Of a stretch of DNA of 64,000 bases, positions 34,111 to 47,370 are shown piece by piece. Below the pieces are notes generated by a model. That model was not told where the DNA came from. It did not search any database and worked only from the letters and a program-made list of their open reading frames with translations. Source of the stretch: Urechis unicinctus (taxonomy: Eukaryota; Annelida; Polychaeta; Xenopneusta; Urechidae); contig CM067358.1 in NCBI GenBank assembly GCA_034190875.2, forward strand, positions 52,753,137-52,817,136. The letters run 5' to 3'. A program made the position numbers and the translations under genes. Within the stretch, counting starts at the first letter, position 1, and every line of letters begins with the position of its first letter.

Positions 34111-35510
34111 GTAATCCCTATTTATGCTGTGCTTACACAATAAAGCATGAACGCTTATCGTATCTCTGATAATAATACAACAGTCCGTTTTTAAATTAGA
34201 CAATGTATGTTGATGTAATTGACTGATTGCCAGTTTTTGTAGTGTAGATTATGTATGTGCATGTGAACTTAAATCTAGAGCGGGCGATGATTGTTGATGC
34301 TTGATGATCACAGAACAATGATCTTTTCTCAATCCTGACGATCCATCTTGGCTTCCATTTTATGATTGACGGCATCATGCAAATTCAAAATTAGTGGTTT
34401 TACTAACCCTTTAATAATGCTACCTCAATATCTTATCGACGACTTGTTTAAGTGGCATATTGTGTTACAATAATACCCCGTTCTTTGTACATTTGGATTC
34501 CTTGCAGCAATCAACTCTCACCATCTAGAACTTATTCCCAATCTTTTTTTCCAATCCAAGCATTAGCTACACGCTTGTCAATCTCGCAGCTTAAAGATAT
34601 TGTAAATGTATGTTTTCTAAGAATTGGTGACTTAACTTAAATTATTATCTTCAAGATGTTAGTGCAGCCGGGGATCATGGCACTATGCTAGGCTACTATT
34701 ACATAGGAATAGTTAGAGAATATCATAAATTATTTCTTTCCCTGGAGATGTTGTACTTTTGCAAGAGAGGAAGCAATAGTCGACACAGATTTATGTAACC
34801 AACGGGCTACACGAAGACCAATGATCAAACTAGATATATTCGCTTATCAATGATTTGTTATCAAGCGCACTGATTTACATTTGGTGCATTGGGAGTGATG
34901 ATTAATCATCACACAGACGCTCCCTTGTGCTCTGTGGATGCCATTATCTTCCAAATCTGTTGTCAAGCAGCAAGACAAATGACAAGGCTCATATATGTAT
35001 AGTAATGACTCCTTGTTACGCATTTCGACGTGAATCCATTGATCGCATGTGTATGCGAATTTGCATAATGGCTACCTAAATGGCCTCGTTTATAAGGCAA
35101 CCGAAACTTAATGAGAAGAGTAAAATATGCTGTTATATCCATTGTTAGACTATGGTACAATCCACAAGACTGTTGACTAGGATACACTTTTATCCATTGT
35201 AGCATTTAAATGGTTATTGGCACAGCGAGCGTTGTGGCTGATGCTTATTGCTTTCCATATTATTAGTGAAGCATCAACAAGAGGTCATCCGCGGATCACA
35301 CTTAGTTGCAACGCTTGAAGCGGATTTGAGAAATTAGTATGTCTTCAAACCGTGGTTTATATTGATATATATTGTTTGTCAAATAAGTACGAGAGTTTAT
35401 GAGTAAAGATCAGAGCATTTTAGTCGCATAGTATAGTAAGCACGGGAAATGGATTCCTTGGACTAAACAATGAGGATAGTTTGCTATTCTCTTGCTTCAA
35501 TAGCTTTAAT
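34110..35510 (+). repeat. Block I, copy II, first part
   Basis: 34110-34170 matches 24010-24050 and 61620-61670 (ACAATAAAGCATGAACGCTTAT). 34185-34640 matches 62565-62970 (TCTAGAGCGGGCGATGATTGTTGATGCTTGATGATCA-type sequence). 35010-35510 matches 62990-63720. About 370 bases at 34640-35010 are absent from copy III. 35045-35098 is a 54-base patch with no difference from copy III. No gene is supported. Confidence 0.6.
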
Positions 35511-36930
35511 TTGAACGCATGATTATATTAGCGCTATATGTAGTTGTATTAATGTTGTAGAACGGGACTAAGTGGCTTGTTGCCAATGTACTTGCCAATG
35601 ATTTTAGTCGATAGTCTCTGCAACCAGGCAATCACTTTGACGCTAAGATTAGGACCGTTAACGCTACAAGCCGATACATTTGGAGGCTGGTACAAGTCTG
35701 TGTTTCTAAGCCTACACATGAAAGCCGTAAATATCGCCCTTGAAATCGATAAATAATAGACACATTGACACATTAGCTAAGGTACTGCATAAAATAACTA
35801 GTACTGATGTCGTAACTTGCTGTTGAGTAGGTAGTTCTGAGACCACAGCAAACGAGGATTAGTTGCTGTTGTGACTCTAAACCCAGATAGAAACAGGCAC
35901 AGTAGCACACTACTTAAGGTTCGACATAACATTGCAGGTACTGATGGTTGGTATGAAGAAGTTATTTCCAAATCCGGTTCAAAGCATAAATGATAAAGAT
36001 GTAGGCAGGACATCATTTTGTCACCTTGATGTCGTTTTTCATACAAATGGGCCTTTGAGTTACTTTAAAGAAACCAACTACGCCCAATGTGCTTGTTGCT
36101 ATAGACGTGACTGTCACAATTCATTGAATTTATCATCACTTTGTATGTACAGAAGCAACCTCTTTTGTGACAAAAGAGCCAATGGGGCTATCAAGAGAGT
36201 TGCTGCAACATGATATCACCGTAGGCTCAAAGGCGGGAATATCTTTGGACGCCCCATATGGGCGTGATTGGGGATATCAGCTGCTCGTTCAAATGACGAT
36301 CAAGCCAATGATATCGTACGCTACTGTTAGGTACAGTTATACGTGGTTCGGTGAGTCGGTGGCGGTGTTTTCACAGGGCTGCAAGACATTAACATATATC
36401 AGGTTCACCAATAATAAATCCAACAATTAATGTGTTTGAACGCCATCAGAAACTTCACATTTTCGACGCAGGGTGTAAGCAACTGTATAAAATGCAGATG
36501 CATTAATAAGAAGAACGTACCATGCTGACATAGGGTGTCATTTCAAAGTCGCCACCAACAAGACATCGAGTGTCAATTACGAATAGACGAATTGTAGAAT
36601 CAACTTGAACACCTACAGCTAAAAGGTAAGCAGTGTATTGGTGCTATAACAAAACAAACCGGTATTTAGCAATCTCTACAGTCTAGAATATGGATTATAG
36701 GTTTGCTTTAATCGTAATGCGTTTTGATAGTATCATGCATAGGTACATAAGTATGTCCTGTATTGGCCCAGATTGTGTTCATATATTACCTGTACGATCA
36801 CTGGGCAGGAAAAATAAATTGAACATGCATGTCTTATTCAACAATCATCAACAAGGAGTTTATCTATGGCTTTCACGAGATCATACATACTTCCACATAA
36901 ATACATCATGCATATGACGTCACAAGAAGT
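35510..36930 (+). repeat. Degraded extra copy of part of block C
   Basis: 35815-35895 resembles 6400-6475 (GGTAGTTCTGAGACCACAGCA against GGTAATTCTGAGACAGCAGCA). 36440-36540 resembles 28230-28325 (AACTTCACATTTTCGACGCA against AACTTCACATTACCGACGTA; then AGAACGTACCA). About 35930-36430 between them, and 36580-36930, match nothing seen. This stretch is absent from block I of copy III. The frames 35932-36213, 36167-36430 and 36690-36917 have no recognisable content. Confidence 0.45.
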
Positions 36931-37300
36931 TGTTATGACGCACGGATCTGCACGTAGAATGTGCTATCGCCAACTAAATGTGGTATTTATATACAACCGA
37001 AACAAATAATGTTCTGACAATAAAGAAGATGTCGTCCACAGTGGTGAAACCGATATTACATGGAGCTCCAGACGTACAGCACGAAACCTATGCGAGCAAT
37101 CTTGCAATGTATGCTCTTTCATAAGAGTTCGTGTATTAACACACTACATAAAGATTTTATGCTGTGTGAAGTGTAGGATGCAAAAAATACAAGAGACTTA
37201 ATCATTTTGAGCAATAACAGAGGTACACAGCATTGAAAGACTACAAGCTGCATATATATCGCATGAATAAAGTGATCATTTCGTGTCAGGCCCAGGCCAC
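36930..37300 (+). repeat. Block I, copy II, second part
   Basis: This matches 63735-64000 (GTGCTATCG.CA.C.AA, then GTGTAGGATGCAAAA and GGTACACAGCATTGAAAGA) and, in its last part, 11800-11950. The window ends inside the copy III version. Confidence 0.55.
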
Positions 37301-38370
37301 GATGGATATATGTACGACGCGACATGGTAGAGAATTGTATGCTTTGAGGCAATTCTAACCACACAAGCGTTGATTAGAGCCAATAAAACACAATGATTAC
37401 ATCCTGACTGGACAATGCACGGTCCGGAAATTATGTGATATGATATAGTACGTTGAACTGCTAGCGTGGTAATAGCATGGATTGCCTAACATTAAAGCAA
37501 AACACAGCAAAATGCTCAGATGCCAGTCGACGGAATATGGACGCTGACGAATTGATTTTAATGATATACTTATACAACTGTTTGACAGACCTTGTAAAGT
37601 AAATGCCAACGTCCATAAATTAAATGGCGGTTTGGCGTAGCTTTTTCAGGCAAAGTGATTGAAATTATGATAAACTTTCAGCAATCTAAGCAACGTGTGT
37701 TGCCGACGGTTGCCATATCAAAGTCATGGTGGGCAGTGATCTTCGTCGTGGCATCTACACAAATGATATTATGAATCAAAAGTCAAGTATGAGCCGAATT
37801 AGATGCAGATGAGTCAACCCAAAGTATTGAGTTGATGGCGTTGCATTGGTAAGTAACCGCCCCTGAATGTCAGAAAATGTAATGTGATTGTAAAGAGGCT
37901 AACCATCTTTCATCAGGCGGTTTCAGTTGGTTACCTCCTTAATCCTCAAACAAAGCAGGCAAATATTTTGACAATAAGGTGCTTCATATCTTGTATTTTG
38001 ATAGCTAGACACAGCCGCGATTCAACTCGCCATAGAGTTTCTGAGGGCAGTTGATTGAAATAATGGTGGCCGTAAAATGAAAAAGATTCCATTTGATGTA
38101 GTCAGGTGTTTGTAAAATCTAATCAGTGATATTTGAATCGTGATAGTGTCCACGACTTATTGCACACCTAAACATATGCAGACCAAGGTCGTACTGTGTT
38201 TGCAACGTTTTCAGTCATTGCCCGTGACTACGACGATATTACCTACCACAATAAGCGGCATGGGCTACGCATGTAACATTGCTCTTACTTTGTCTGGAAG
38301 TAAATGCAATCCCGATGTACTCGTCAAAACGCATTGCCTTGATTCGTAGTTTCCTTTTGAAAATCAATAT
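37300..38370. other. Copy-II-specific stretch, nothing recognised
   Basis: No clear match to other blocks apart from a weak one near 37845 (TGCATTGGTAAGTAA against 17263 TGCACTGGTGAGTAAA). The frames 37609-37397 (minus) and 38140-38349 (plus) show no recognisable domain. Confidence 0.35.
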
Positions 38371-40690
38371 AAATTTCTTGTCATTGGTCAAAGGTCAAAT
38401 TAGATATTTGTACAATGCTAATGCACCGAGGCAGTATATCTTTTCATAAATGAATGACAGACATAAAACAAATGACAACAAGCGCTGCGAATAGTAAGAG
38501 AGCGCAAACTTCCATTGACGAACGGAAGCGTATTGCCCGAATTGTACTAAATGTAAATGTAGTTGTATATCTCAATATAGCTACTCAGCGTTAGAGTATC
38601 TTGTTAAACTGTAGCATTGTAATAACATTTGAGAGGTATCCTAGGATAACTGCTCGAACGCTTTGCTTTCAAGTTTCTCATATGAGTTTGTGAAAACAAA
38701 CATTAGGAAGCATGGACCCGCAGCTACAAATAATAGAAGCTGATTCTCTGCGTGCAGATAATTTGAGCTGACATGTGTTCGGAATCCTGTAATTGACTAG
38801 TGTCATAATACTTAGCGTATTATTGTAATGGAACATGTGTGTTCTGTTCACGATTGGTCGTCAATTATACCTTTACATATGACATCCACAAAGTCATTTG
38901 AGCGCTTGTTGTGGCAGCTAAGCGTCCGTGTGTTAACGTCAGATTCCGCTAAATAGCGCCGAGGGAATAAATATATAATGACTACCAGAGATGGTCAACT
39001 TTATAACACCAATGCCTGATGTGCCATGTAATCACTACTCAATGGTTTCTAATGAAATAAAATTACAGAGAAAATATAATTCCCTAGGGTCTCCATGAGA
39101 AGACTTTGACCTTTATTGGATATCAAATTGCGGCATTAACCAGTAGTACAAAGGACACTTGGGACAGTTGGTTTGGCCGTGTTGCAATAAATTGGCTTGG
39201 AACTATATTAGCCGTGCGAGTCACCAACAATGCTTCAGGGGTTCCAATATTTGCATAACCGAAAAACTATTCATCACATGAGCCAAGACAACTTCTGTGA
39301 ACATTGCATGGGTCTTATAATTGGGGCAATCAATCAAAACAAATAATAATTGCCATTCAAATAAATCATACGATATTCATTATAAAATTGAACGTTAAAA
39401 CCATTATATATAACGGCTGTTTGCATAACTGGGCCTTCTATGGTACATTCTATTACGCCTGTCCATTATGGCTTGTAGTAGGTTCACTGGTTGGGGTGTC
39501 TCCGTTTGTAGCAATAGGATAGAAGACGATATTTGCATGCATACGAAAATTGACATTTGACATTTTATTGAGTTTTGTAAACGAGATCGAATGTTGATAA
39601 AATGTGACTATCACAACAACTAACTGGATCCAGCACTCAGCTATGCATATTTTCCATGCGGTGGTTGGGTTTGTATTACTTTTATAGACGAACATGTTTT
39701 CGCCATATTATTTGGTCACGTGAGCATAGTTTATCATGCATTTCAGCGCAACATATTCGGCATAATCGCTGCCTCTGCGTAGGATAGGACTGTTTGTAAT
39801 CTGAAACTACGGCTCATTATGCTAGACAAAGGGGTTCGCGAAAAGCAGCATCACTATATGGCCCTCCCATTGTGTCTTTGGTAGATCATTTATATCCCCG
39901 TTACAAATGAATGAAGACTTTCTACCAAACCATTAAGTACTCTTGTTATATTTACTAACTACAAAATATAGATGTAGAATGGCCACTAGTGCCAATGACG
40001 TCGTCTCAATCGCTAACACCTCTACCAATTGCGTAATTGGAGTTGTCAATTCACACTTTGAATCTCTGCAAAAATATTTATAGTACAAACTGGTTTTGAA
40101 ATGTAGGCAAACATAATATCATCACGTTAAGCAGGATTTGAACAAATAAATTTCCCCATCACTAAACAACGGTTTATATAGTTGTCTAGGATACGAAACT
40201 TGAATAATTGTGATCAGAATTCACGAATTCACTGAATATTATTGAATATAATTAGAAACACATTACGCTGTTAGCTGACATAACAAAATTTAGTATTAAG
40301 CATGGCTATACAATACAGTGCAGGTTCTAATTATAAATATTTGTAAAGGGTCATAAATGTTTTCGTCATAATGAATGAACCAGCAACAAAGTTTAAAAAC
40401 TTTGCCGACGTGCATTAACATGCTATATAGAGCGGAGAGCATCAACATAGGAAATGTCGAGCTATTATTGTCTCTAACATTGCATCGTTTCGAATTCTTC
40501 CACTATCAATTATGTTAGCAGGTGTTCTTATAAAGCAGTCTGTCAGTTGAAGCCCACGCACGCTAATACATCCTAAATAATTGCGTACCTGCACTTTATT
40601 ATCGTCAATACTCGCCAAAACCTTTGTTATATTAATCACTCAAGGCGATGGCTCAGCTGTTTAGTCGTACTCTGAGCTGCCGGTACTTAT
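38370..40690 (+). repeat. Block H tail, copy II, split by a 1.47-kb insertion
   Basis: 38370-38870 matches 24350-24830 (GTATATCTTTTCATAAATGAATGACA; CTGATTCTCTGCGTGCAGATAATTTGAGCTGAC-type sequence). 40340-40690 matches 24830-25170 (ATAGGAAATGTCGAG.TATTATTGTCTCT). Copy I joins the two directly, so 38870-40338 is extra here. The insertion has no recognised gene, poly-A tail or terminal repeats. Its frame 39304-39522 and the overlapping 39695-39453 are not recognisable. Confidence 0.6.
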
Positions 40691-41162
40691 CAAGCATTAC
40701 AATCAATGCATCAGATACCACCTTGAATCAAGTTATTGCGTGGAAAAACGATGTTCTTGCTCGAATTCGATCAGGCCGTGGCGCTGGGATCACGTGCAAT
40801 ATTCATTTAATTAAAATATTAAATGGGAAAAGACGCAGAACTTTTGGATATTACAACAAGTTAACTGTTAACGTTGATGTAGGGTGACATCATGCGTAAT
40901 ATGTTTTAAACAAGATTCGCGCCACTCACGAAAACTTCATTTAGTGTTTTGTTCATTATTTTTTTGGGCCACTAATACTTTACAGATAGCCTAACTTTAA
41001 CCTTACGCCAACGTGATAGGCACCCAGCACATACATTGTAGAAAACAGGTCGGCGACCATCTCATACTATTGAGAGGTGTTAAACAGTATTGATTCTGGA
41101 CTCCGTGAAAGCTTAAAATAAGCTTGAAATAAATTGGTCGTTACGAGTTGGGGAAATTTTGT
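40690..41162. other. Junction stretch before inverted-repeat element
   Basis: No match to other blocks was seen. A 79-codon frame (40648-40887) begins inside the H tail, where copy I has stops, and has no recognisable domain. Confidence 0.3.
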
Positions 41163-43203
41163 AAATGGCATAAACTCTTGTCTTCACTGGATCAAATAGA
41201 TTGTGTGCGATGTGTTGTTTTCAAAATATGATGGTAAAACAGCGCAACGCCCACGACAAGCATCAGTCTATCGTTTATTGGCGATTGACAAATATTCTTA
41301 CAAATGAATAAACCGAAGATAAAATGTGCCATCGATACTGGTTTAATCTGTGTCATTGGTTGCCGTAGATAATATCGGTATTAATTTTCTAGAATAATAT
41401 TTGTGTATTTGAATAAGAAATCAGTTTCTAGCCCCTAGAATTGCATTTGTGTGATTAGTTATAGTGCGGTGAATAGAATACGCCCTTATTTGCCGAACAT
41501 TATTAGGAGAGTAAACCGAAATTCGAATGCATCAATCAAATAGGTCAAACTTTCCATCTTGCAGCTGGTGTTTATAACCCTGAATTCTCCTTGGTTGACA
41601 GCTTAGGTCAATTACATTTTAAGAATCATAACCTCATATGTTGTCCATTACAGCAGTAACATTGTGTAATTGAACAAAGTTCCATCGATGGCCCCTTTAT
41701 GTAATTTTATACCGAACACCTTGGGACATTATTGTGATATCCACCGCAAACATCGCTAGGGGCACCAGCATTCTTACTAAACAATGACACGCAATGTTTG
41801 GGGTTTAGAAGGCAAATCTTACGGGGCCCTGACATCCAATCGCATCGGTCTATCATCAGTCAAGCGAAGAGCACACGATCACATGAATGCACATGATACC
41901 TTACATTTGTATCACTGCATCTTAGCTCGACGAATATTAAAATGAAAAGGGAATTTTTATTTCGATTGGCTGAGCATAAAACTCGTCATGGATAGAGACG
42001 ACAAGAGTGTTAGAGAGCTATAAAACTGGGCAACACCATTTTCTATTTTTGAAATGAATTCAACAGTACTACTAAGCGGACCAGTATCATTCCATTCTAG
42101 TTACACTTCCGAGGATGACAATATTAACGCCGATCTCTTCCAAATACTGCACAAACGTTGCCTAGAACACTATAGCAACAGATCATTTAAGCTTTCTGAT
42201 TTCCTTCTAAGAAGGGGCTCGCCGCTGTGGCAATTTTGTGTGACTCTTCCATTGCTCTTACAGCTGGAGCCAATGGTGGAATTCAGGCAGATTATAAAAC
42301 TCAGTCTGAAGGTATTTATTTACGGCCATCAATAGGGGATATATTTAAAGCTTCTAAAGTAATTGTTCACAAACGAAGCATAAAAAGTTCGTAAACGTGA
42401 CTGTAACCAAAATCATAACCCTCTATACCCTTTACAGACATTCCAATGGAAGCCAGATTGCAAACCGTAATATGCTCAATGAATGCTGTATAAGACCCAT
42501 AAATGAAATCGATACTTCCTTCATTGGCTCTCATTATAATGCTTTGCTTAGTGGTTATTCTAGATTGGTCATATGCCTTGATTACTGCAATGTATAGTAA
42601 CTATCATGAATAGACAACCACAGATGAGTCATAAATCATTGAAGAGGGGTTACAGGGGTGACTGCACATTATAACACCAATGTTGCAAGATAGAATATAT
42701 TCACCTATATATATATATATGATACATTCGAATCTCGGTTTACTATTCTAATAATGTTCGGCAAATAAGGGCGTATTCTATTCACCGCACTATAACTATA
42801 TATATCACACAAATGCAATTCTAGGGGCTAGACACAACTGTAAATGTGGATGTCTATTATGATAATCTAATTTCACAAACCGATATTATTCTAAGAATTG
42901 TGCGTGTTATTTTGCAGCTTTGCTTTTAAAACCGATATTATCTACTGGCAACCAATGACATTTTAATTAAACCACTTATCGATGGCTCATTTTATCTTCG
43001 AAAGACACATCACACATTTGTACGAATCCCAATTGTAAAACATCCACGTATGAACGAATAGCACGTCTAGGGACTGATGATAAGTAACGGCAATTATTGC
43101 GCGAATTGTATATGTTATTACCATCATTTGGTGCTTTTGAAAACAACACATCGCACACAATCTATTCGACGCTGATATAGAAGACAAGAGTTTATGCCAT
43201 TTT
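41163..43203. mobile_element. Inverted-repeat element of about 2.04 kb (foldback-like)
   Basis: The left arm 41163-41534 and right arm 42721-43203 are inverted copies. The outer pair is AAATGGCATAAACTCTTGTC (41163) with its complement ending at 43203. The inner pair is AGTGCGGTGAATAGAATACG (about 41462) with its complement near 42770-42790. Arms differ by indels: about 110 bases near 43020-43130, which match block A, are present only in the right arm. The 1.19-kb spacer has TATAAAA at about 42020 and, 30 bases on, a 93-codon frame (42054-42335), whose later part contains an acceptor-like CATTGCTCTTACAG. No transposase is recognisable. It occupies the block A position of copy III. Confidence 0.65.
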
Positions 43204-43730
43204 TAAATTGATTTTAAAGTCGTATTGATACGCATTATTTGCTTTGTTTCGTTATATTTGCCGTTACAAAGTGACACACCGAGTGTTTGTTATCTCAGTG
43301 TTACCCACTGTTAGTTAAAAGAAAAACATTATCATGGTAACCAGCGGAATGTACACTTTAATGAGACCTGCCACTAGACATCGACCGATAACTAGGTGTG
43401 CATCATAAAGCATTTGCATAACGCTCTGATAGACGACCACAATATGCATTTTGATTGCATCTTACATCTCCACAACGCGGAAGTAAAATAATCTTTTGGG
43501 GCGTACACACACATACGTATCTCTTATTAACGTAATCGAGAGTGATGGACAATAAAGTAGAAGTCCATTGGATCATTTACGGTTTGCACCACGTGCACGT
43601 ATCACGAATATTACGTCATTATGAATTTGCATTGAGCTGAAAATTCAATAATGTAATTTACATATATCAAACAGCTATTTAGTTTGAGCTAACGCTGCTT
43701 GCTAATTTGTCAAAATAAAATCTAAAAGTA
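43203..43730 (+). repeat. Block A remainder, copy III
   Basis: 43255-43295 matches 25900-25940 (GACACACCGAGTGTTTGT). The rest (43300-43725) has no counterpart that I saw and no gene. Block B begins at about 43730 with CCTCTCGTTGGAGATACGGT, matched at 573. Confidence 0.45.
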
Positions 43731-46700
43731 CCTCTCGTTGGAGATACGGTCCCTCCGACTGTAGATTGACATTGCCCACGTTAGGAGTAATTCTGCACAT
43801 AAATATCTATTGATTCGTTAGAAAGACGCTTGTAGAATCACACACAACTGATGCATATGTCCGAATTACATGTTGAGCGTGTGTTGGTGTTTGTTCAATG
43901 ATTTCGAAAATAACTTCCTTTGTATGTACTGCGCAATATTATTCATTGCTGGAATGTTTTAAATTATTTATCATTGTGTATTAAATAAAAGCACAAAATA
44001 GGTAGAACAAAGTATTTTGGCTATTTCGAAGGTGATTTAATTGCTTCATCGATTTGGACAAACTCGCGCATGACGGTCGATGATTATTGAAACAAACAAA
44101 GAATACAAAGTAAAATTCAATTAGTGGTGCAGATGCGAGAACAAGAATAACGGACAAATGTATGTCGTGTTTCTTTTGATCTATAAAAAAAATGCAATCG
44201 CATAAAACTAATCACCCTCTCAAGGGAAATATGACTTGAACACCGGATCTTGAACATAATCAATGCGTGCCTGAAAAACACGTCACCGATACAACTCATT
44301 CAAGCTTCATTTCCCATAAGGTAGATGCCTCATATATGTGCCCATGCTTGCCATTTACTCACTATCGGACCATTCAATTCGGTGAGAGATAATACATAAG
44401 TTAACATGCCACGTGAATGTCGAACCGTAGCCGATCTTGCTGTTATTATGGTTAAAAATATCTCCATGAAAGTACCTTTGTCGATATGTGTATTGCATTC
44501 ATAACGCATTAATCACGTTGGATAGCGAAATATGTGTGAACCCATTTCCTAGATTCAGAGATTACTTTATACTGTATGGTTATATGATTATTAGGATATT
44601 TCTCTATGATCATCGAATGAAGACGAGAGATTAAACCATTGTGCGGTGGATCAGCGGTCATATCCTTGTTTCACGTAACAGATTTATTTGATAACGATCA
44701 GTTTATTCCACTCGTCACAACCCATAATCTGGTAATCATTGGAAATTAAATGAGCTGGCAGAAAATAAACATGGGAAATATTGCCTTACATATAAATGCA
44801 TGCCGGTCCTTGTTTTGTTTTAATTTTCGTTGGGATATTATTTAATAACTAGATATTGATAATATTTCGCAGTCCTGGAATTAGAATACGCTTTGATTTA
44901 TTCATCTTATAGCATAATATCTCACAATGCCTATTGACAACGCTGGTAATATACACCTATCTGAAGTAAAATGACGGGGTAGAATTGATATTTATAGCAG
45001 AGGTCAAACAATATATACAGATTGTTTTACCAGTTTAACAACTTAGTATTTTCACTAAACCCATATTGCGCGTCTACCGATACTGGACCGCATCAAGAAT
45101 TCAGGGTAAAAGGTAAAATAAGGCGATAATTCTCACCGCCAGCATGGAAGTCTGTAAACAAAATACCAGATAGTCAATGGCGAGGGACACTCAGATATAA
45201 TGCGTAGCGTTTGCATTGCTGCAGTTATTGCATGGGATGAAATTTCATAGAAGCCAAATGAGAGTTCATTTTACTGCGCATTTGTCGTTGTATGCCATTG
45301 TTTCAAAGGAATGTAAGCCAGCCTGGCTGTAAATAATAAAGTGGCCACTGCAATAAAAGATCAAAGCCGAAACCGCAATTGTACCACAACGGTATTTTAT
45401 AAAGAGCAGTAAACACACTCGGCTGTGTAGATTTAACACTAAACTATGTGGCTGTTTAGATTCGTGTCACAAACACTCGCTTATTCACTGACAATTCTAA
45501 ATCGTTTAAATCTCCATATATGGCGTATTTTATTATTTTCATCAAGCAGCCAGCCTTAAAAGGTCGAAAGAGGAATGCACTGATGCAGGCATTTACAATC
45601 GTTATGTTAGGATTGTTTTGGTACAGACAAATATTAAGTTCCTCATTAAGTAAAGTAAGCAGTGCGGTTTTACAAATCTCAAATCCACATGCAATTAGTT
45701 CAGACATCATGATTTTCTATCCCTTGTATTATGACATACTATAATAGAATGGTATGCAAACTGTGTCAACTGCATGCCGCTTGACTCTCATTGGCTTACA
45801 CGACTGACAAATTTGATTGCGAATCAGGTGCCCCAACGTCAACGTGTATTTGGTGTTTATACTACTACTTAGCATATTTTAGCAATTAGTTTGCTAATCT
45901 CAATCGTCCAAATTGGAGACTTGGCCTACTGGTAAGCAAAACGAAATCCTTATTGCTTAAATAGTCGAACAAACCAAACAATCTTGTCTGGTGAGGCTAC
46001 CATCCCATTTACCGCATACGACAAAAGACTAGTTTTTAAAACGTTATATCAATGATTAAAACATTTATATATAGAATGAGCATTATAAACTTCATGTATA
46101 ATTACTACCACTGGTGTGACAATGTGACATTTATCCTTTCATTTACTGACAGGGTGCCAACTTCATACGAAACTGGAGAAGGCATTGGCAACTTGGCACA
46201 CCAATTGTGACTCACCCACCCCGACTTGGCCAGTAATTACGACGTTGTGTCCCGACATTACCAGTCTAGCCACCATATCATTCCACGGAACTTTTAAATA
46301 ATAAATTGGTTAAACATGTAGCAAATCGATAGAATAGAAAATGCATGCTTTCCAAAAAACATTTACGCGGAGTGTTAAGAGCAACAGGACCATTATAATA
46401 ACACGTAATGCTACTTCAACAAAAACAAAACCTTCTGCCAAACGTCGACGTGTTGCATACTGTTTATCGAAGGCCAGGTAAGATTGGGATTTGCATAATG
46501 CCGTGATTCCTAGGATCGAAGGTTTCCGATGATATAATGCTCTATATTTATCTAGCATTCAAGAGTTTTGCCCACTTTGAATTGAACATGAAATTGGCCC
46601 ATTACATTTACATTTTTACATTGTTATTAATACATTATAAACATTCATACATCATACGTGTAAGAATCGCATATGAAATTAACCAAGTGACAGAAAAATC

Positions 46701-47370
46701 AAAACTGGATGTGAAACGAAGCCAGGGGCAACAGATGTACGCTATGTTGTCGTACTTTGTCTAGTGCACGCCGTGTTTTTGCCGATCCATATTTCAATGA
46801 TGAAAACATCGCATCATACTATGGCCATAAACGTCTATGTGTGTGATGTAACAAGACAACAATGACGATTGAGCCGTTCTAATCACATGGCGAGGTATGT
46901 TAAAATGTCAGCATGCGGAAACGATAGTAAATCTAAGACAAGAATATATCTAAACTATAGTTCAAATTAATATGCAATTGGTTAGGTTGATACACTTCTT
47001 GCATGTACCTTCACAGTCCGACATTTTCTGCGATGCGTCTGCTCTTTTAATTGCACTTTTCGTAACCCCCGAAACAGCAGTATTGTCGGTAATAACGATT
47101 TCTGTTGATAAAATAGCTGTGTTCCAATTTCACGCGCATATTCAAAATGACCGATCCAATATCAACAAAGCAGAGATATACAATCATTGTAGCGATATGC
47201 GACACTATCCGGTTTATTGGCCAAGTTTTAAAGAAGATGTTGTGCCTTGGGGGCTTAACGGGTAGACTCGGTCTTTAATTGGCGATAAGATATCAGCAGT
47301 ATTGAGAGAATTACATATGATTAGTCATGCACGTCATGTGCAAAGCTTCAGACAATATATTGATATACAT
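43730..47370 (+). repeat. Block B, copy III
   Basis: This is a direct duplicate of 573-4190 with about 95-97 per cent identity by eye in most parts, clearly higher than for the other blocks. R1 copy 7 lies at about 45450-45582. Differences are the unmatched island 45137-45440, an extra 150 bases at 46793-46944, and small indels that break the copy I frames (for example near 45720). The frame 46972-47265 (97 codons) is on the opposite strand from the 95-codon copy I frame (4014-3727) over the same sequence, so neither is credible. Confidence 0.75.

Noticed and set aside
38870-40345. CCTTTACA...TGTAAAGG as terminal inverted repeats of the insertion
   Set aside because: The right-hand TGTAAAGG belongs to the flank: copy I, which lacks the insertion, has TGTAAAAGG at the same place.
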